In this document: one piece after another, positions 51,096-58,837 of the stretch
How the letters are laid out: the number at the start of each line of letters is the position of its first letter
Position numbering within the stretch: the stretch's first letter is position 1
Source: DATBQN01 sp963755825
GTDB lineage: Bacteria; Acidobacteriota; Thermoanaerobaculia; Multivoradales; UBA5704
Length of the DNA stretch: 64,000 nucleotides
NCBI GenBank assembly: GCA_963755825.1
Contig: CAVWLA010000003.1
Coordinates: forward strand, 434,001 to 498,000
Reading direction: 5' to 3'
The notes under the pieces: generated by a model
What the model saw: only the letters and a program-made list of their open reading frames with translations
The model's database searches: none
What the model was told of the DNA's origin: nothing
Position numbers and translations under genes: made by a program

Positions 51096-52464
51096 GGGAC
51101 GGAGCGGAGCGGTCGGCGCGCGAGGCGAGCTCGCCGGCGGCATGCCCTGGCGTCTGCTCGCCTGCCTGCTCGCCGGCGCGGCGATCGCCGGCACCGCAGC
51201 CGCGCCGGCGGTCACCGGCGAGCCGCTGACCCTCCGCCAAGCCGTCGAGCTGGCGGCCGCCCACGCTCCCGAGGCCGCCGTGGCCGCCGCCGCGGAGCGC
51301 GAGGGGGCGGCCGGGGCGCGCCTCGCCGCCGACGCCTTCTCGCCGCACGCCGCCGCCACCAGCAACCCGGGCTACCTGCGCGGCCTGCCGCTCTCCGTCG
51401 TCGGCGGCGTGCCGTCGATCGCCGGCGTCGAGGTGCGCCAGACGCTCTTCGATCCGGCGAAGGGCGCCGCGCTCGCCGAGAGCCGCGCCGGCGAGGCGGC
51501 GGCGCACGGCGGCAGCGCGCGGGCGCGGCGCGAGGCGGCGCGCGCCGCGGCGGAGCTCTACGCCAGCTGCCGCGGAGACGGCCGCGAGCTCGCCGGCGCC
51601 GCCGAGCGCGAGGCGGCCGCGGCGCGGGCGCGGCAGGTGGCCGAGGCGCGCGCCGGCGAGGGCCGCGCGACGCCGCTCGAGGTGCGCCAGGCGCACCTGC
51701 GCGAGGCCCAGGCGCGCCTCAAGCGGCTCGACCTCGAAGCGCGGCGCGATGCCGACCAGGCGGCCCTCCGCCGGCTCCTCGGCTGGCCGGACGACGCGCC
51801 GCTCGACCTCGCCGACGATCCGCTCGCCGCGCTCCCCCAGCCGCCCTCGGCCGGCGGCCTCGCCGCCGCGCGGCGCGCCGACCCCGAGCTCGCCGCCCTC
51901 GACCGCGAGCTCGACCTCCGCCGCGCCGCCGAGGTCCACCGCCTGCTCCCCACCGTCGAGATCGGCGCGCAGTACCTGCGGCTCTTCCCGGCGAGCCAGT
52001 ACGAGCCCTTCTACCGCAGCTTCCGGGCAGACGACTGGAGCCTCGGCCTCGCCCTCACCCTGCCGCTCCCCCTCGGTCACCAGGCCGCCGACGGCCGCGC
52101 CCGCCAGCAGGCGACCCTCGACCGCCTGACCGCCGAGAGAGAGGCCCGCGACTCGCGGCTCGCCCTCGACGTGCGCCAGGCCGAGCGCGCCTTGGCCCAG
52201 GCGGCGGCGGCGGTCGACCTGGCGCGCGAGGCGACGGAGGTGGCGGCGGAGGGCCTGCGCGTGACGCGGGCGCTGGCGGGCGAGGGGCGGGCCAGCGATG
52301 ACGACGTGGCCGCTCGCGAGGCGGAGGTCGCCGACGCGGCGGCAGGCGAAGCCCAGGCGGCGACCGCCCTCGCCCAGGCGCGCGCCGCGCTCCTGGCGCT
52401 GCGCGGCGAGCTGCCCGGCCTCGAGGCGGAGTCGGCGGCTCCGAAGCCGCCGCCGCCGGCCTGA
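51088..52464 (+). CDS. TolC-family outer membrane factor
   Basis: A 458-residue protein with a signal sequence (LLACLLAGAAIAGTAAAPA). Two outer-membrane-efflux repeats follow, each opening with long Ala/Arg/Glu-rich helices (PLTLRQAVELAAAHAPEAA in the first; QATLDRLTAEREARDSRLAL in the second). Short beta strands lie between them (EIGAQYLRLFPASQYEPFYR, LGLALTLPLPLG). It overlaps the permease gene by 8 bp and completes a tripartite pump. Confidence 0.9.
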   Translation: MSEGRSGAVGARGELAGGMPWRLLACLLAGAAIAGTAAAPAVTGEPLTLRQAVELAAAHAPEAAVAAAAEREGAAGARLAADAFSPHAAATSNPGYLRGLPLSVVGGVPSIAGVEVRQTLFDPAKGAALAESRAGEAAAHGGSARARREAARAAAELYASCRGDGRELAGAAEREAAAARARQVAEARAGEGRATPLEVRQAHLREAQARLKRLDLEARRDADQAALRRLLGWPDDAPLDLADDPLAALPQPPSAGGLAAARRADPELAALDRELDLRRAAEVHRLLPTVEIGAQYLRLFPASQYEPFYRSFRADDWSLGLALTLPLPLGHQAADGRARQQATLDRLTAEREARDSRLALDVRQAERALAQAAAAVDLAREATEVAAEGLRVTRALAGEGRASDDDVAAREAEVADAAAGEAQAATALAQARAALLALRGELPGLEAESAAPKPPPPA

Positions 52465-52534
52465 TCGTCTTTTCCACCGGGAAATTGCCATCTGGCCCGC
52501 GCCCAGCCGCCGCGGGCAAGGGAATTTCGATTTT

Positions 52535-52657
52535 TCCGTCGCTCCACGAGCAGCTACGCAGCGAATCTCGAATCTTCCACTGGAAAAACGCGCGCACCCC
52601 GAGGAATTTTGAATTCTCCGCCGGAAAAACGCGCGCACCCTGAGGAATCTCGAGTTT
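52535..52657. repeat. Three 41-bp tandem repeats with one degenerate copy
   Basis: Units start at 52535, 52576 and 52617 with an exact 41-bp period. The last two share 34 of 41 bases by my count (pattern GGAAAAACGCGCGCACCC in the middle); the first is more degenerate but ends alike (GAATCTCGAATC). A related shorter segment begins at 52470. They fill the gap between the convergent ends of the TolC and monooxygenase genes. No coding role is seen. Confidence 0.85.
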
Positions 52658-52718
52658 TCCTTCTCCCGCCGCCGATCTTCCGCGGCGAGTCCGGCGCTTG
52701 GCCTTCGCCGCGAGACGC

Positions 52719-53807
52719 TCAGCCCGCCGCGGCGGCGACGGCGGTCGCCGCGCCTGCCGGGGCGACCGCCGGCGGGCGGCGGATGACGGCGTCGGCGAAA
52801 CGCTCCATCTCCTCGAGCTGCGGGCTGAACTGGAGGAGGAGGAGGTCGACGCCGGCCGCCGCGAAGCGGTCGATCTGTTCCTCCACCATCTCGGGGGTGC
52901 CGACGAGGCCGGAGCGCAGGCCACGGTTGGACACCGAGTAGTCCTCGACCGAGATCTTCTGCTCGAGCTGGGTGCCGGCGAGCCACTGCTGGAAGTTGGC
53001 GAAGCCGGCGGCGCTCTGCCGCACGTCGGTGATGCGGGCGAGCTCCGCCTCCGCCTCGCCGGCGGTGTCGCGCACGATGGCGTAGCCGGCGACGCCGAAA
53101 TGCATCGGCGGGAGGCCGAGCCGGTCGCGCCGCGCCGAGAGATCCGCCACCTTGGCGGCGACGCGCTCCGGCGAGTCGCCGTGCATCAGGTAGGCGTCGC
53201 ACTTGGCGGCGATCAGGTTCTTCGCCGCCTCCGACTCACCGCCGGCGTAGAGCACCGGCCGCGGCCGCGCCACCGGCTTCGGCTGCAGGACGTTGTCGTC
53301 CACCCGGTAGTAGCGGCCGGCGTAGGAGAAGTGGTCGCGCGACCAGACGCCGTCGACGACGTCCAGCCACTCGCCGGTCCGCGCGTAGCGGTCGTCGTGC
53401 TGCTCGAAGGGGACGCCGTACTTCTTCGCCTCGTCGGCCCACCACGAGGAGACGACGTTCAACGACAGCCGGCCGCCGCTGATGTGGTCGATGTTCGCCG
53501 CCTGCTTGGCGAGGAGCGCCGGCAGGTGGAAGGTCGGCCGCACGGCGACCATGATCTCCAGCCGCTCGGTGACCGCGGCGAGCGCCGCGGCGGTCGACCA
53601 GGCGTCGAGCGACGGCGCCTCGACCCCCTTGATGTCGTTCAGGTTGAGCTCGGCGACGAGGGTCAGGTCGAAGCCGATCTCCTCGCTCCGCCGGGCGAGG
53701 CGGCGAACGTAGGGCCAGGTGGGCTCCATCCCCTCGTCCTCGACGTTGCGCAGCCAGCCGCCGAAGACGGGGAGCCAGTAGCCGAAGCGCATCGCCTCAG
53801 CGGCCAT
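52719..53807 (-). CDS. LLM-class FMNH2-dependent monooxygenase (dimethylsulfone monooxygenase-like)
   Basis: A 362-residue bacterial luciferase-like protein of the SsuD/SfnG group. Signatures: RFGYWLPVFGGWLRNVEDEG at the N terminus, SLDAWSTAAALAAVTERLEI, DHISGGRLSLNVVSSWWADE, FSYAGRYYRVDDNVLQPKPV and a C-terminal LVGTPEMVEEQIDRFAAAGV. Closest by eye to SfnG, which cleaves C-S bonds of sulfones using FMNH2. The start overlaps the stop of the ATP-grasp gene by 11 bp, so the two are co-transcribed. No flavin reductase gene is adjacent, which leaves the reductant supply open. Confidence 0.88.
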   Translation of the reverse strand: MAAEAMRFGYWLPVFGGWLRNVEDEGMEPTWPYVRRLARRSEEIGFDLTLVAELNLNDIKGVEAPSLDAWSTAAALAAVTERLEIMVAVRPTFHLPALLAKQAANIDHISGGRLSLNVVSSWWADEAKKYGVPFEQHDDRYARTGEWLDVVDGVWSRDHFSYAGRYYRVDDNVLQPKPVARPRPVLYAGGESEAAKNLIAAKCDAYLMHGDSPERVAAKVADLSARRDRLGLPPMHFGVAGYAIVRDTAGEAEAELARITDVRQSAAGFANFQQWLAGTQLEQKISVEDYSVSNRGLRSGLVGTPEMVEEQIDRFAAAGVDLLLLQFSPQLEEMERFADAVIRRPPAVAPAGAATAVAAAAG

Positions 53808-54834
53808 CGCGCGCCTCCTTCGCCTTCGCCGTCGCCGTCGCGTGCTCCGCCTCGCGCTCGAGGTAGTCGACGAGCGGCACGAAGGGGTCGAAGCCGATCA
53901 CCCGCGGGCCGTCGGCGACGAAATTGGAGAGCGCGTTGATGTCGTAGTAGTAGAGCTTGCCGTCGCGGTCGTCGACGATCGACTCGATGCCGCCGACGTC
54001 GATGCCGGCGCGCTGCATGATGCGCTCGACGTCGGCGATGGCGGCCGGCGTCAGCGCGCAGCCCTCCACCCGCAAACCCGCCTTCGGCGCCTCGACGGCG
54101 CAGGAGTTGGCGAGCTCGACGCCCGCCGTCGTCTTGCAGATGTCGGCCGGGCAGAGGTCGAAGGTGGCGCCGTCGATGAAGACGCGGATGGCGTAGAGGA
54201 ACTTGCCGCCCACCACCTCGGCGCGGGTGATGTGGCCGCCGCGCGCCGGGATGAACTCCTGCACCAGAGCGACGCTGTCGAGCCCGAGGTCGAGCCGCCC
54301 TTCGCTCGCCGCGGCCGCGAGATCCGCCGGCGCGTCGAAACGGGTGACGCCGGCGCCGCTGCCGCCGACGTTCGGCTTCACCACCACCGGGAAGCGCAGC
54401 CCGGCGGCCGCCGCCGGCGCCTGGGCGCCGTCGTGGATGACCCGCGCGCGCGGGAAGGGCAGGCCGAGCGAGGCGAGGAGCGAGAGCTGCAGCGCCTTCG
54501 AGATCTCGTGGCGGAAGGCGCGCTCGCCGTTGATCACCCGCCGGCCGCGGCTCTCGAGATGAGCCAGGTAGGCGAGCGTGTAGTAGATGCCGTGGCGGCC
54601 GCGGCGGTAGGCCGAGGGGCTCATGCGGTTGAAGACGAGCGACGCCGGATCGTCGTCGGCGCCGGGATCGAAGAGGTGGGCGTCGGCGTCGACCCGCAGG
54701 TACGGGGTCCCCCGCCGGTCGAGCTCGGCGAACAGGCGGTCGAACCAGTGCGGGTGCTCGTAGTAGATGGCGATCGGCGCCGCGAGATCCTGCGACGCGA
54801 CGGCACCGGCGGGGCGGAGCTGGGCGGTGGGCAC
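53797..54834 (-). CDS. ATP-grasp ligase (RimK-like)
   Basis: A 345-residue ATP-grasp protein. The pre-ATP-grasp domain has APIAIYYEHPHWFDRLFAEL and VFNRMSPSAYRRGR. The ATP-binding core has FRHEISKALQLSLLASLGLP, then VVVKPNVGGSGAGVTRFDAP and VALVQEFIPARGGHITRAEV. The Mg-binding end contains GGIESIVDDRDGKLYYYDIN. Such enzymes join an acid to an amine through an acyl phosphate. The substrate is unknown; RimK-like peptide extension or natural-product ligation are options. The start is the GTG at 54834 (GGAG upstream); the longer reading to 54978 runs through a REP-like repeat and is discounted. Confidence 0.8.
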   Translation of the reverse strand: MPTAQLRPAGAVASQDLAAPIAIYYEHPHWFDRLFAELDRRGTPYLRVDADAHLFDPGADDDPASLVFNRMSPSAYRRGRHGIYYTLAYLAHLESRGRRVINGERAFRHEISKALQLSLLASLGLPFPRARVIHDGAQAPAAAAGLRFPVVVKPNVGGSGAGVTRFDAPADLAAAASEGRLDLGLDSVALVQEFIPARGGHITRAEVVGGKFLYAIRVFIDGATFDLCPADICKTTAGVELANSCAVEAPKAGLRVEGCALTPAAIADVERIMQRAGIDVGGIESIVDDRDGKLYYYDINALSNFVADGPRVIGFDPFVPLVDYLEREAEHATATAKAKEARDGR

Positions 54835-54948
54835 GGTGGTCTCCAAGGGTTTGTGACTGATCGTGTCAAGAATACTGCGCCGGTCCGGCGCGGCCGTCAA
54901 GAGGCAAAGCCACTGGCGCGATGGGGGCGCTTGAGGCGCGGCGCGCGT

Positions 54949-55043
54949 GGTGCCAGGTAACCCGTCTGGGTGACTCATCGACGGTGCCGCAGGCGCGCGG
55001 CGACGCGGAGCCAGGTGCCCCTTCTGAAGTGCCAGGTGAATCG
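54949..55043 (+). repeat. REP-like repeats upstream of RAYT 2
   Basis: GGTGCCAGGTAA (54949-54960) and AAGTGCCAGGTGAATCG (55027-55043), facing the transposase gene. Confidence 0.82.
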
Positions 55044-55197
55044 TCGCTCGGTTCTCGCGTGAGATGGTTCGCGAGCTTTCCGTCCTTCCCTTCGTACCTT
55101 CACGGCGATGTCGGTTCGCGGCATCTCGGAGGAGGGCAAGACCCGGCCAGCGAAAGGGGGGTGACGTCGAGCGCGCCGCGAGACGCTCTTCGACCTC

Positions 55198-56130
55198 ATG
55201 ACGATGGGAAGAAGACTACGGCGAGTGGGTGATGAGGGGACGCTCGTTTCGATCACTTGGCGGACAGTTCAGGGGCGGTTCCTGTTCCGGCCTGGTGAGC
55301 TCCTGAACGATGTCGTGCTCGGAGTCCTTGGACGGACTCAACGGCTTCGCCCCATCGGCGTCTGCGGCGTGACCGTGCTGTCGAATCACATCCATCTCTT
55401 GTTGGTTGCCGATGACGCCAAGCAGGTCGCCGATTTCATGCAATACCTCGGCTCGAATTTGGCGCGGGAGGTCAACCGTTTGACCGATTGGGCCGGGCCG
55501 GTTTTTCAACATCGCTATTCGATGATCACCGTCACCGACGAGGAAGCTGCTCAGATCGAGCGCCTCAAGTACCTGCTTGCACAGGGCTGCAAGGAGCATC
55601 TCGTCGAGCGTGTGCGGGACTGGCCGGGAGTACATTCGGTCGGAGCGCTCGTCGACGGAACGCCGCTCGTCGGCCATTGGGTCGATCGCTCGCGGGAGTA
55701 CATCGCTCGCCGTTGTCGCAAGGGACCTGACGAGCAAAGCTTCCGCACGGAAGAGACCGTCGCCCTGTCTCCTGTACCTTGCTGGCGGCACCTATCTGCC
55801 GAAGGCTACCGGGATCGGGTGGCTCGTCTGGTCGACGAGATCGAGGAGGAAGCAGCCGCCGAGCGGCGCCTTGCCGGTCGAACGGCTATGGGCCGACGGG
55901 CCGTCCTGGCTCAGCACCCTCATCACCGACCTGAGCTGGTCGCGAGGCTGCCAGCCCCCCTCGTCCATGCGGCAAGCCGCGCGGCCCGCATCGCTTTTCA
56001 CGACGCCTATGCCTGGTTCACCGCAGCCTTCCGGAAAGCGGCAGAGAGAATTCGCCAAGGCGACCGCTCAGCCTGTTTTCCGCCAGGAAGCTTTCCGCCC
56101 GGCCTACCGTTCGTGCCCAACCGACCGTGA
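55198..56130 (+). CDS. REP-associated tyrosine transposase (RAYT), copy 2
   Basis: A 310-residue paralogue of the protein at 27764-28684. HUH motif in VLSNHIHLLLVADDAKQVAD; shared core in QYLGSNLAREVNRLTDWAG, FQHRYSMITVTDEEAAQIE and LAQGCKEHLVERVRDWPGV; the same C-terminal ending SFPPGLPFVPN. The two are clearly homologous over the full length but diverged, so they are not a very recent duplication. Like copy 1 it is flanked by inward-facing REP-like repeats and is less GC-rich than its surroundings. Start ATG at 55198; an ATG two codons later aligns with the start of copy 1. Confidence 0.9.
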   Translation: MTMGRRLRRVGDEGTLVSITWRTVQGRFLFRPGELLNDVVLGVLGRTQRLRPIGVCGVTVLSNHIHLLLVADDAKQVADFMQYLGSNLAREVNRLTDWAGPVFQHRYSMITVTDEEAAQIERLKYLLAQGCKEHLVERVRDWPGVHSVGALVDGTPLVGHWVDRSREYIARRCRKGPDEQSFRTEETVALSPVPCWRHLSAEGYRDRVARLVDEIEEEAAAERRLAGRTAMGRRAVLAQHPHHRPELVARLPAPLVHAASRAARIAFHDAYAWFTAAFRKAAERIRQGDRSACFPPGSFPPGLPFVPNRP

Positions 56131-56190
56131 TCGGTCTTCGTGAAGGTGGCCTCGGATCGCCGGCGAACGGGACGAATCGCCTGACCGGAC

Positions 56191-56206
56191 GAATCGCCTG
56201 GCACCT
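56191..56206 (-). repeat. REP-like repeat downstream of RAYT 2
   Basis: GAATCGCCTGGCACCT, inverted relative to the upstream copies and close to the right direct repeat. Confidence 0.8.
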
Positions 56207-56246
56207 AGCCCGGCGAGGTCCGGCGTGGCCGTCAAGAGGCGGCCAG

Positions 56247-57299
56247 CTAGCCCGCTCCCTCGGCCTCGATCGTCTCGAAGAAGGCCGCCTCCCCCTCCGC
56301 CAGCGGGATGCCGCGGCCGAGGCGCTCGGTCGCCGCCTCCTGCTCGAGGTCGCCGGGGGCGAGGACGCGCTCGCCGGCGCCGGCCTCCTGGGCGCGGGTG
56401 AGCTGGAGGAGGCGGGAGAGGCGGGAGCGGAAGACCTCGGGATCCTCCGCGGCGGCGATGTCGATGGCGAGGAAGAGGTGCGCCACCTGGCGCGGCTCGT
56501 CGTAGGGCTCGCCGTAGAGGTGCGACAGCTCGTGGTCGAACGGCATGCCGGTCAGGAGCGCTGTCAGCACCTCGACCAGCATCCCCAGGCACTGCCCCTT
56601 GTGGCCGGCGCCGCCGCCCAGCGGCTTCAGCGCGGCAACCTCCCCGGCCCGCTCCTCCGCCTCGACGCCGGTCTCGCCCCGCACCGGCGCGAGGTCGCCG
56701 TCGAGGGCGGCGTCGCGCCCGTCCGGCGTCACCGCCCAGCCGGGCTCGAGCGGCAGGCCGCGCTCGCGGTAGCTCTTCACCTTCGAGTAGGAGACCTGCG
56801 AGGTCGCCATGTCGACGCAGAAGAGGTCCGCCCCGGCGCCCACCGCCGCCGCCGAGAGCGGGTTGGTGCCGAAGAGCGGCGCGACACCGCCGACCGGAGC
56901 CACCAGGGCGTCGCTGTTGGTGAAGGCGAGGCCGAGGACGTCGGCGCGCGCCATCTCGAGGCTGTAGACCGAGGCGGCGCCGAAGTGGTTCGAGCTGGCG
57001 ACCGCGACGCCGGCGATGCCGTTCGCCTTGGCGAGGCGCACCGCCTCGCGGCAGGCGATGCGGCCGGCGACGAGGCCCAGGGCGTGGCCGGCGTCCATCA
57101 CTCGGAAGGCCGCCGCGCCGGGCCGCCAGCGGATCTCCGGGCGGGCGCGGGAGCGGCCGCCGTCGAGCTCGGCGAGATAGACCGGAAAGAGGCGGACGCC
57201 GTGGGTGTCGATGCCGCGCAGGGAGGCGGTGAGGAGCCCGTCGACGACGAAGCCGGCGTGCTCGGCGGAGAGACCGCGGCGCGCCAGTGCCGCCGACAT
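56247..57299 (-). CDS. Malate/L-lactate dehydrogenase (Ldh2) family oxidoreductase
   Basis: A 350-residue NAD(P)-dependent 2-hydroxyacid dehydrogenase of the YlbC/ComC type (non-Rossmann). Family blocks: SLRGIDTHGVRLFPVYLAEL (with D-T-H-G), GIAGVAVASSNHFGAASVYS, FTNSDALVAPVGGVAPLFGT, CVDMATSQVSYSKVKSYRER and KGQCLGMLVEVLTALLTG. They oxidise or reduce malate, lactate, sulfolactate or similar acids. The usual N-terminal helix (IRFPRERLARI) is encoded in frame upstream of the first ATG, with no ATG, GTG or TTG before it; a CTG at 57335 preceded by AGGAAGGG may be the true start. Next gene upstream is the aminotransferase (93 bp). Confidence 0.88.
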   Translation of the reverse strand: MSAALARRGLSAEHAGFVVDGLLTASLRGIDTHGVRLFPVYLAELDGGRSRARPEIRWRPGAAAFRVMDAGHALGLVAGRIACREAVRLAKANGIAGVAVASSNHFGAASVYSLEMARADVLGLAFTNSDALVAPVGGVAPLFGTNPLSAAAVGAGADLFCVDMATSQVSYSKVKSYRERGLPLEPGWAVTPDGRDAALDGDLAPVRGETGVEAEERAGEVAALKPLGGGAGHKGQCLGMLVEVLTALLTGMPFDHELSHLYGEPYDEPRQVAHLFLAIDIAAAEDPEVFRSRLSRLLQLTRAQEAGAGERVLAPGDLEQEAATERLGRGIPLAEGEAAFFETIEAEGAG

Positions 57300-57392
57300 G
57301 ATCCGGGCCAGGCGCTCGCGCGGAAAGCGGATCAGAACGGGCGCCCTTCCTGGAGAAACCGGAGAAGCCGCGGAGCGAGGGAGCGGGCGGCG

Positions 57393-58775
57393 TCAGCGGG
57401 AGGCCGCCGCCGCGGTCGAAGGAGCCGCGGCGGACGCCAGCAGGCGGCCGCGGACGAAGCGCGCCAGGCGCGCGATCCCCTCCTCGATGCGGGCCTCGGA
57501 GATGTAGCTGAAGGAGAGGCGGATCTCGCGCTCGCGGCCGCCGCGGCCCGGCAGCACCTCGAAGAACGGCATCGGGCAGACGATCACCCCGAAGTCGCGG
57601 GCGCAGGCGTCGAGCTCCGCGGCACCGAAGGAGAAGGGCAGCGAGACGGTGAGAAAGAAGCCGCCCTCGGGGCGGTTCCAGGAGACCGCGGCGAGCTCCG
57701 GGTCGCCGCCGAAATGGCGGTCGAGGGCGCCCAGCATGGCGTCGCGCCGTGCGCGGTAGGTGGGGAGCTTCGCCGCCATCAGGCCGGCGAGCGAGCCGCC
57801 CTGCTCGAGGAGGATGCCGCCGACCAGCGCCTGCAGGAGCTGCGGCGTGTTGACCGTCGTCAGGCTCTTGATCTTCGACAGCTCCTCGGCGAGGAGCACC
57901 CGGCGGCCGCCGGGGAGCTCGACCTCCTGGTCGACCACCAGGTAGCCCATGCGGAGGCCGGGGAAGAGGGTCTTCGAGAAGCTCCCCAAGTAGACGACGA
58001 CCGCCCCCTCGGATGCCCGGTCGAGCGACTTGAGCGTCGGCGAGGGGGGCCCGTCGTAGGCGAAGGTGCCGTAGGGGTTGTCCTCGAAGTAGAGCACCCC
58101 TTCGCGGCGGCAGAGGGCGAGGAGCTCGCGGCGCGCCGCGAGCGGCATGCGGGTGCCCAGCGGGTTGTTGAAGTCCGGCACGTCGTAGATCGCCCGCGGC
58201 CGGCGGCCGGTCGCGCGCACCGCGCGGAGGGCGGCCTCGACCGCCGCCGGCTCGAGGCCCTCGGGGCCGCTCGCCACCGGCTGCAGCGGCACGCCGAGGA
58301 TCTTCGCCAGGCCGGTGATCCCGATGTAGGTCGGATCGCTCGCCAGCAGCACGTCGCGATCGCCCTCGAAGAGGCCCATGAGGAGGATCGCCATCCCCTC
58401 CTGGGCGCCGGAGGTGACGACGATCGCCGCCGGGTCGGCGGCGATCCCCTCGTCCGCCGCCAGCTGGCGGGCGATCAGGTCCTTGATGATGCCGTTGGTC
58501 TTGCCGTACTGGCCGAGGTCGGCGAAGACGGCGCCGCGCTCGCGGCCCGACTGCCGCGCCTCGCGATCGACCCAGAGGGCGATCTTCGCCAGGCTCCCCT
58601 CGACGTCGAAGTGCTCCTCGGCGGGACGGCCGGGGGCGAAGGAGACCGCCTGCGGATAGCGCAGCACGACCTCGTTGAGGAAGTTCATGACGTCGAGCGA
58701 GGCGTCGCTCAACACCGCCTTGAGGGTGATCGCGGTCCTCGTGGAGCCGCCGCCGGCGCCGGTCGCTTCGCCCAT
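57393..58775 (-). CDS. PLP-dependent aminotransferase (HpgT/LysN/MocR-like fold I)
   Basis: A 460-residue class I/II aminotransferase. Signatures: VSFAPGRPAEEHF, FADLGQYGKTNGIIKDLIAR, VVTSGAQEGMAILLMGLFEG, IYDVPDFNNPLGTRMPLAAR, YFEDNPYGTFAYDG and the PLP lysine in YLGSFSKTLFPGLRMGYLV. By eye it resembles the (S)-3,5-dihydroxyphenylglycine / 4-hydroxyphenylglycine aminotransferase (HpgT) group and 2-aminoadipate aminotransferases; no HTH domain is present. It lies between an HPPD-like VOC gene and an Ldh-family dehydrogenase gene on the same strand, which fits a 2-oxoacid transamination step. Confidence 0.85.
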   Translation of the reverse strand: MGEATGAGGGSTRTAITLKAVLSDASLDVMNFLNEVVLRYPQAVSFAPGRPAEEHFDVEGSLAKIALWVDREARQSGRERGAVFADLGQYGKTNGIIKDLIARQLAADEGIAADPAAIVVTSGAQEGMAILLMGLFEGDRDVLLASDPTYIGITGLAKILGVPLQPVASGPEGLEPAAVEAALRAVRATGRRPRAIYDVPDFNNPLGTRMPLAARRELLALCRREGVLYFEDNPYGTFAYDGPPSPTLKSLDRASEGAVVVYLGSFSKTLFPGLRMGYLVVDQEVELPGGRRVLLAEELSKIKSLTTVNTPQLLQALVGGILLEQGGSLAGLMAAKLPTYRARRDAMLGALDRHFGGDPELAAVSWNRPEGGFFLTVSLPFSFGAAELDACARDFGVIVCPMPFFEVLPGRGGREREIRLSFSYISEARIEEGIARLARFVRGRLLASAAAPSTAAAASR

Positions 58776-58837
58776 CCTCGTCCTCGCCGCTTTTGGGAGA
58801 CAGCCAGAGAGCCGGCTGGTGAGAGCCGGCCGGCGGC

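Larger units (their letters stand above)
54882..56240 (+). mobile_element. RAYT 2 / REP module bounded by 24-bp direct repeats
   Basis: The segment 54882-54905 (begins GGTCCGGCG, ends GTCAAGAGGC) recurs at 56217-56240 with one mismatch. Between them lie two plus-strand REP-like repeats (54949-54960 and 55027-55043), the RAYT 2 gene and one inverted repeat copy (56191-56206). The module is about 1.36 kb and sits between the ATP-grasp and Ldh-family genes. The 363-bp gap 54835-55197 holds only these repeats. Confidence 0.75.

Noticed and set aside
52535..52657. 41-bp repeats as a small CRISPR
   Set aside because: Units are directly adjacent with no spacers and are too diverged.
54835..54978. 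N-terminal extension of the ATP-grasp protein to 54978
   Set aside because: It runs through the left 24-bp direct repeat and a REP-like copy; GTG at 54834 has GGAG upstream and starts at the conserved domain.
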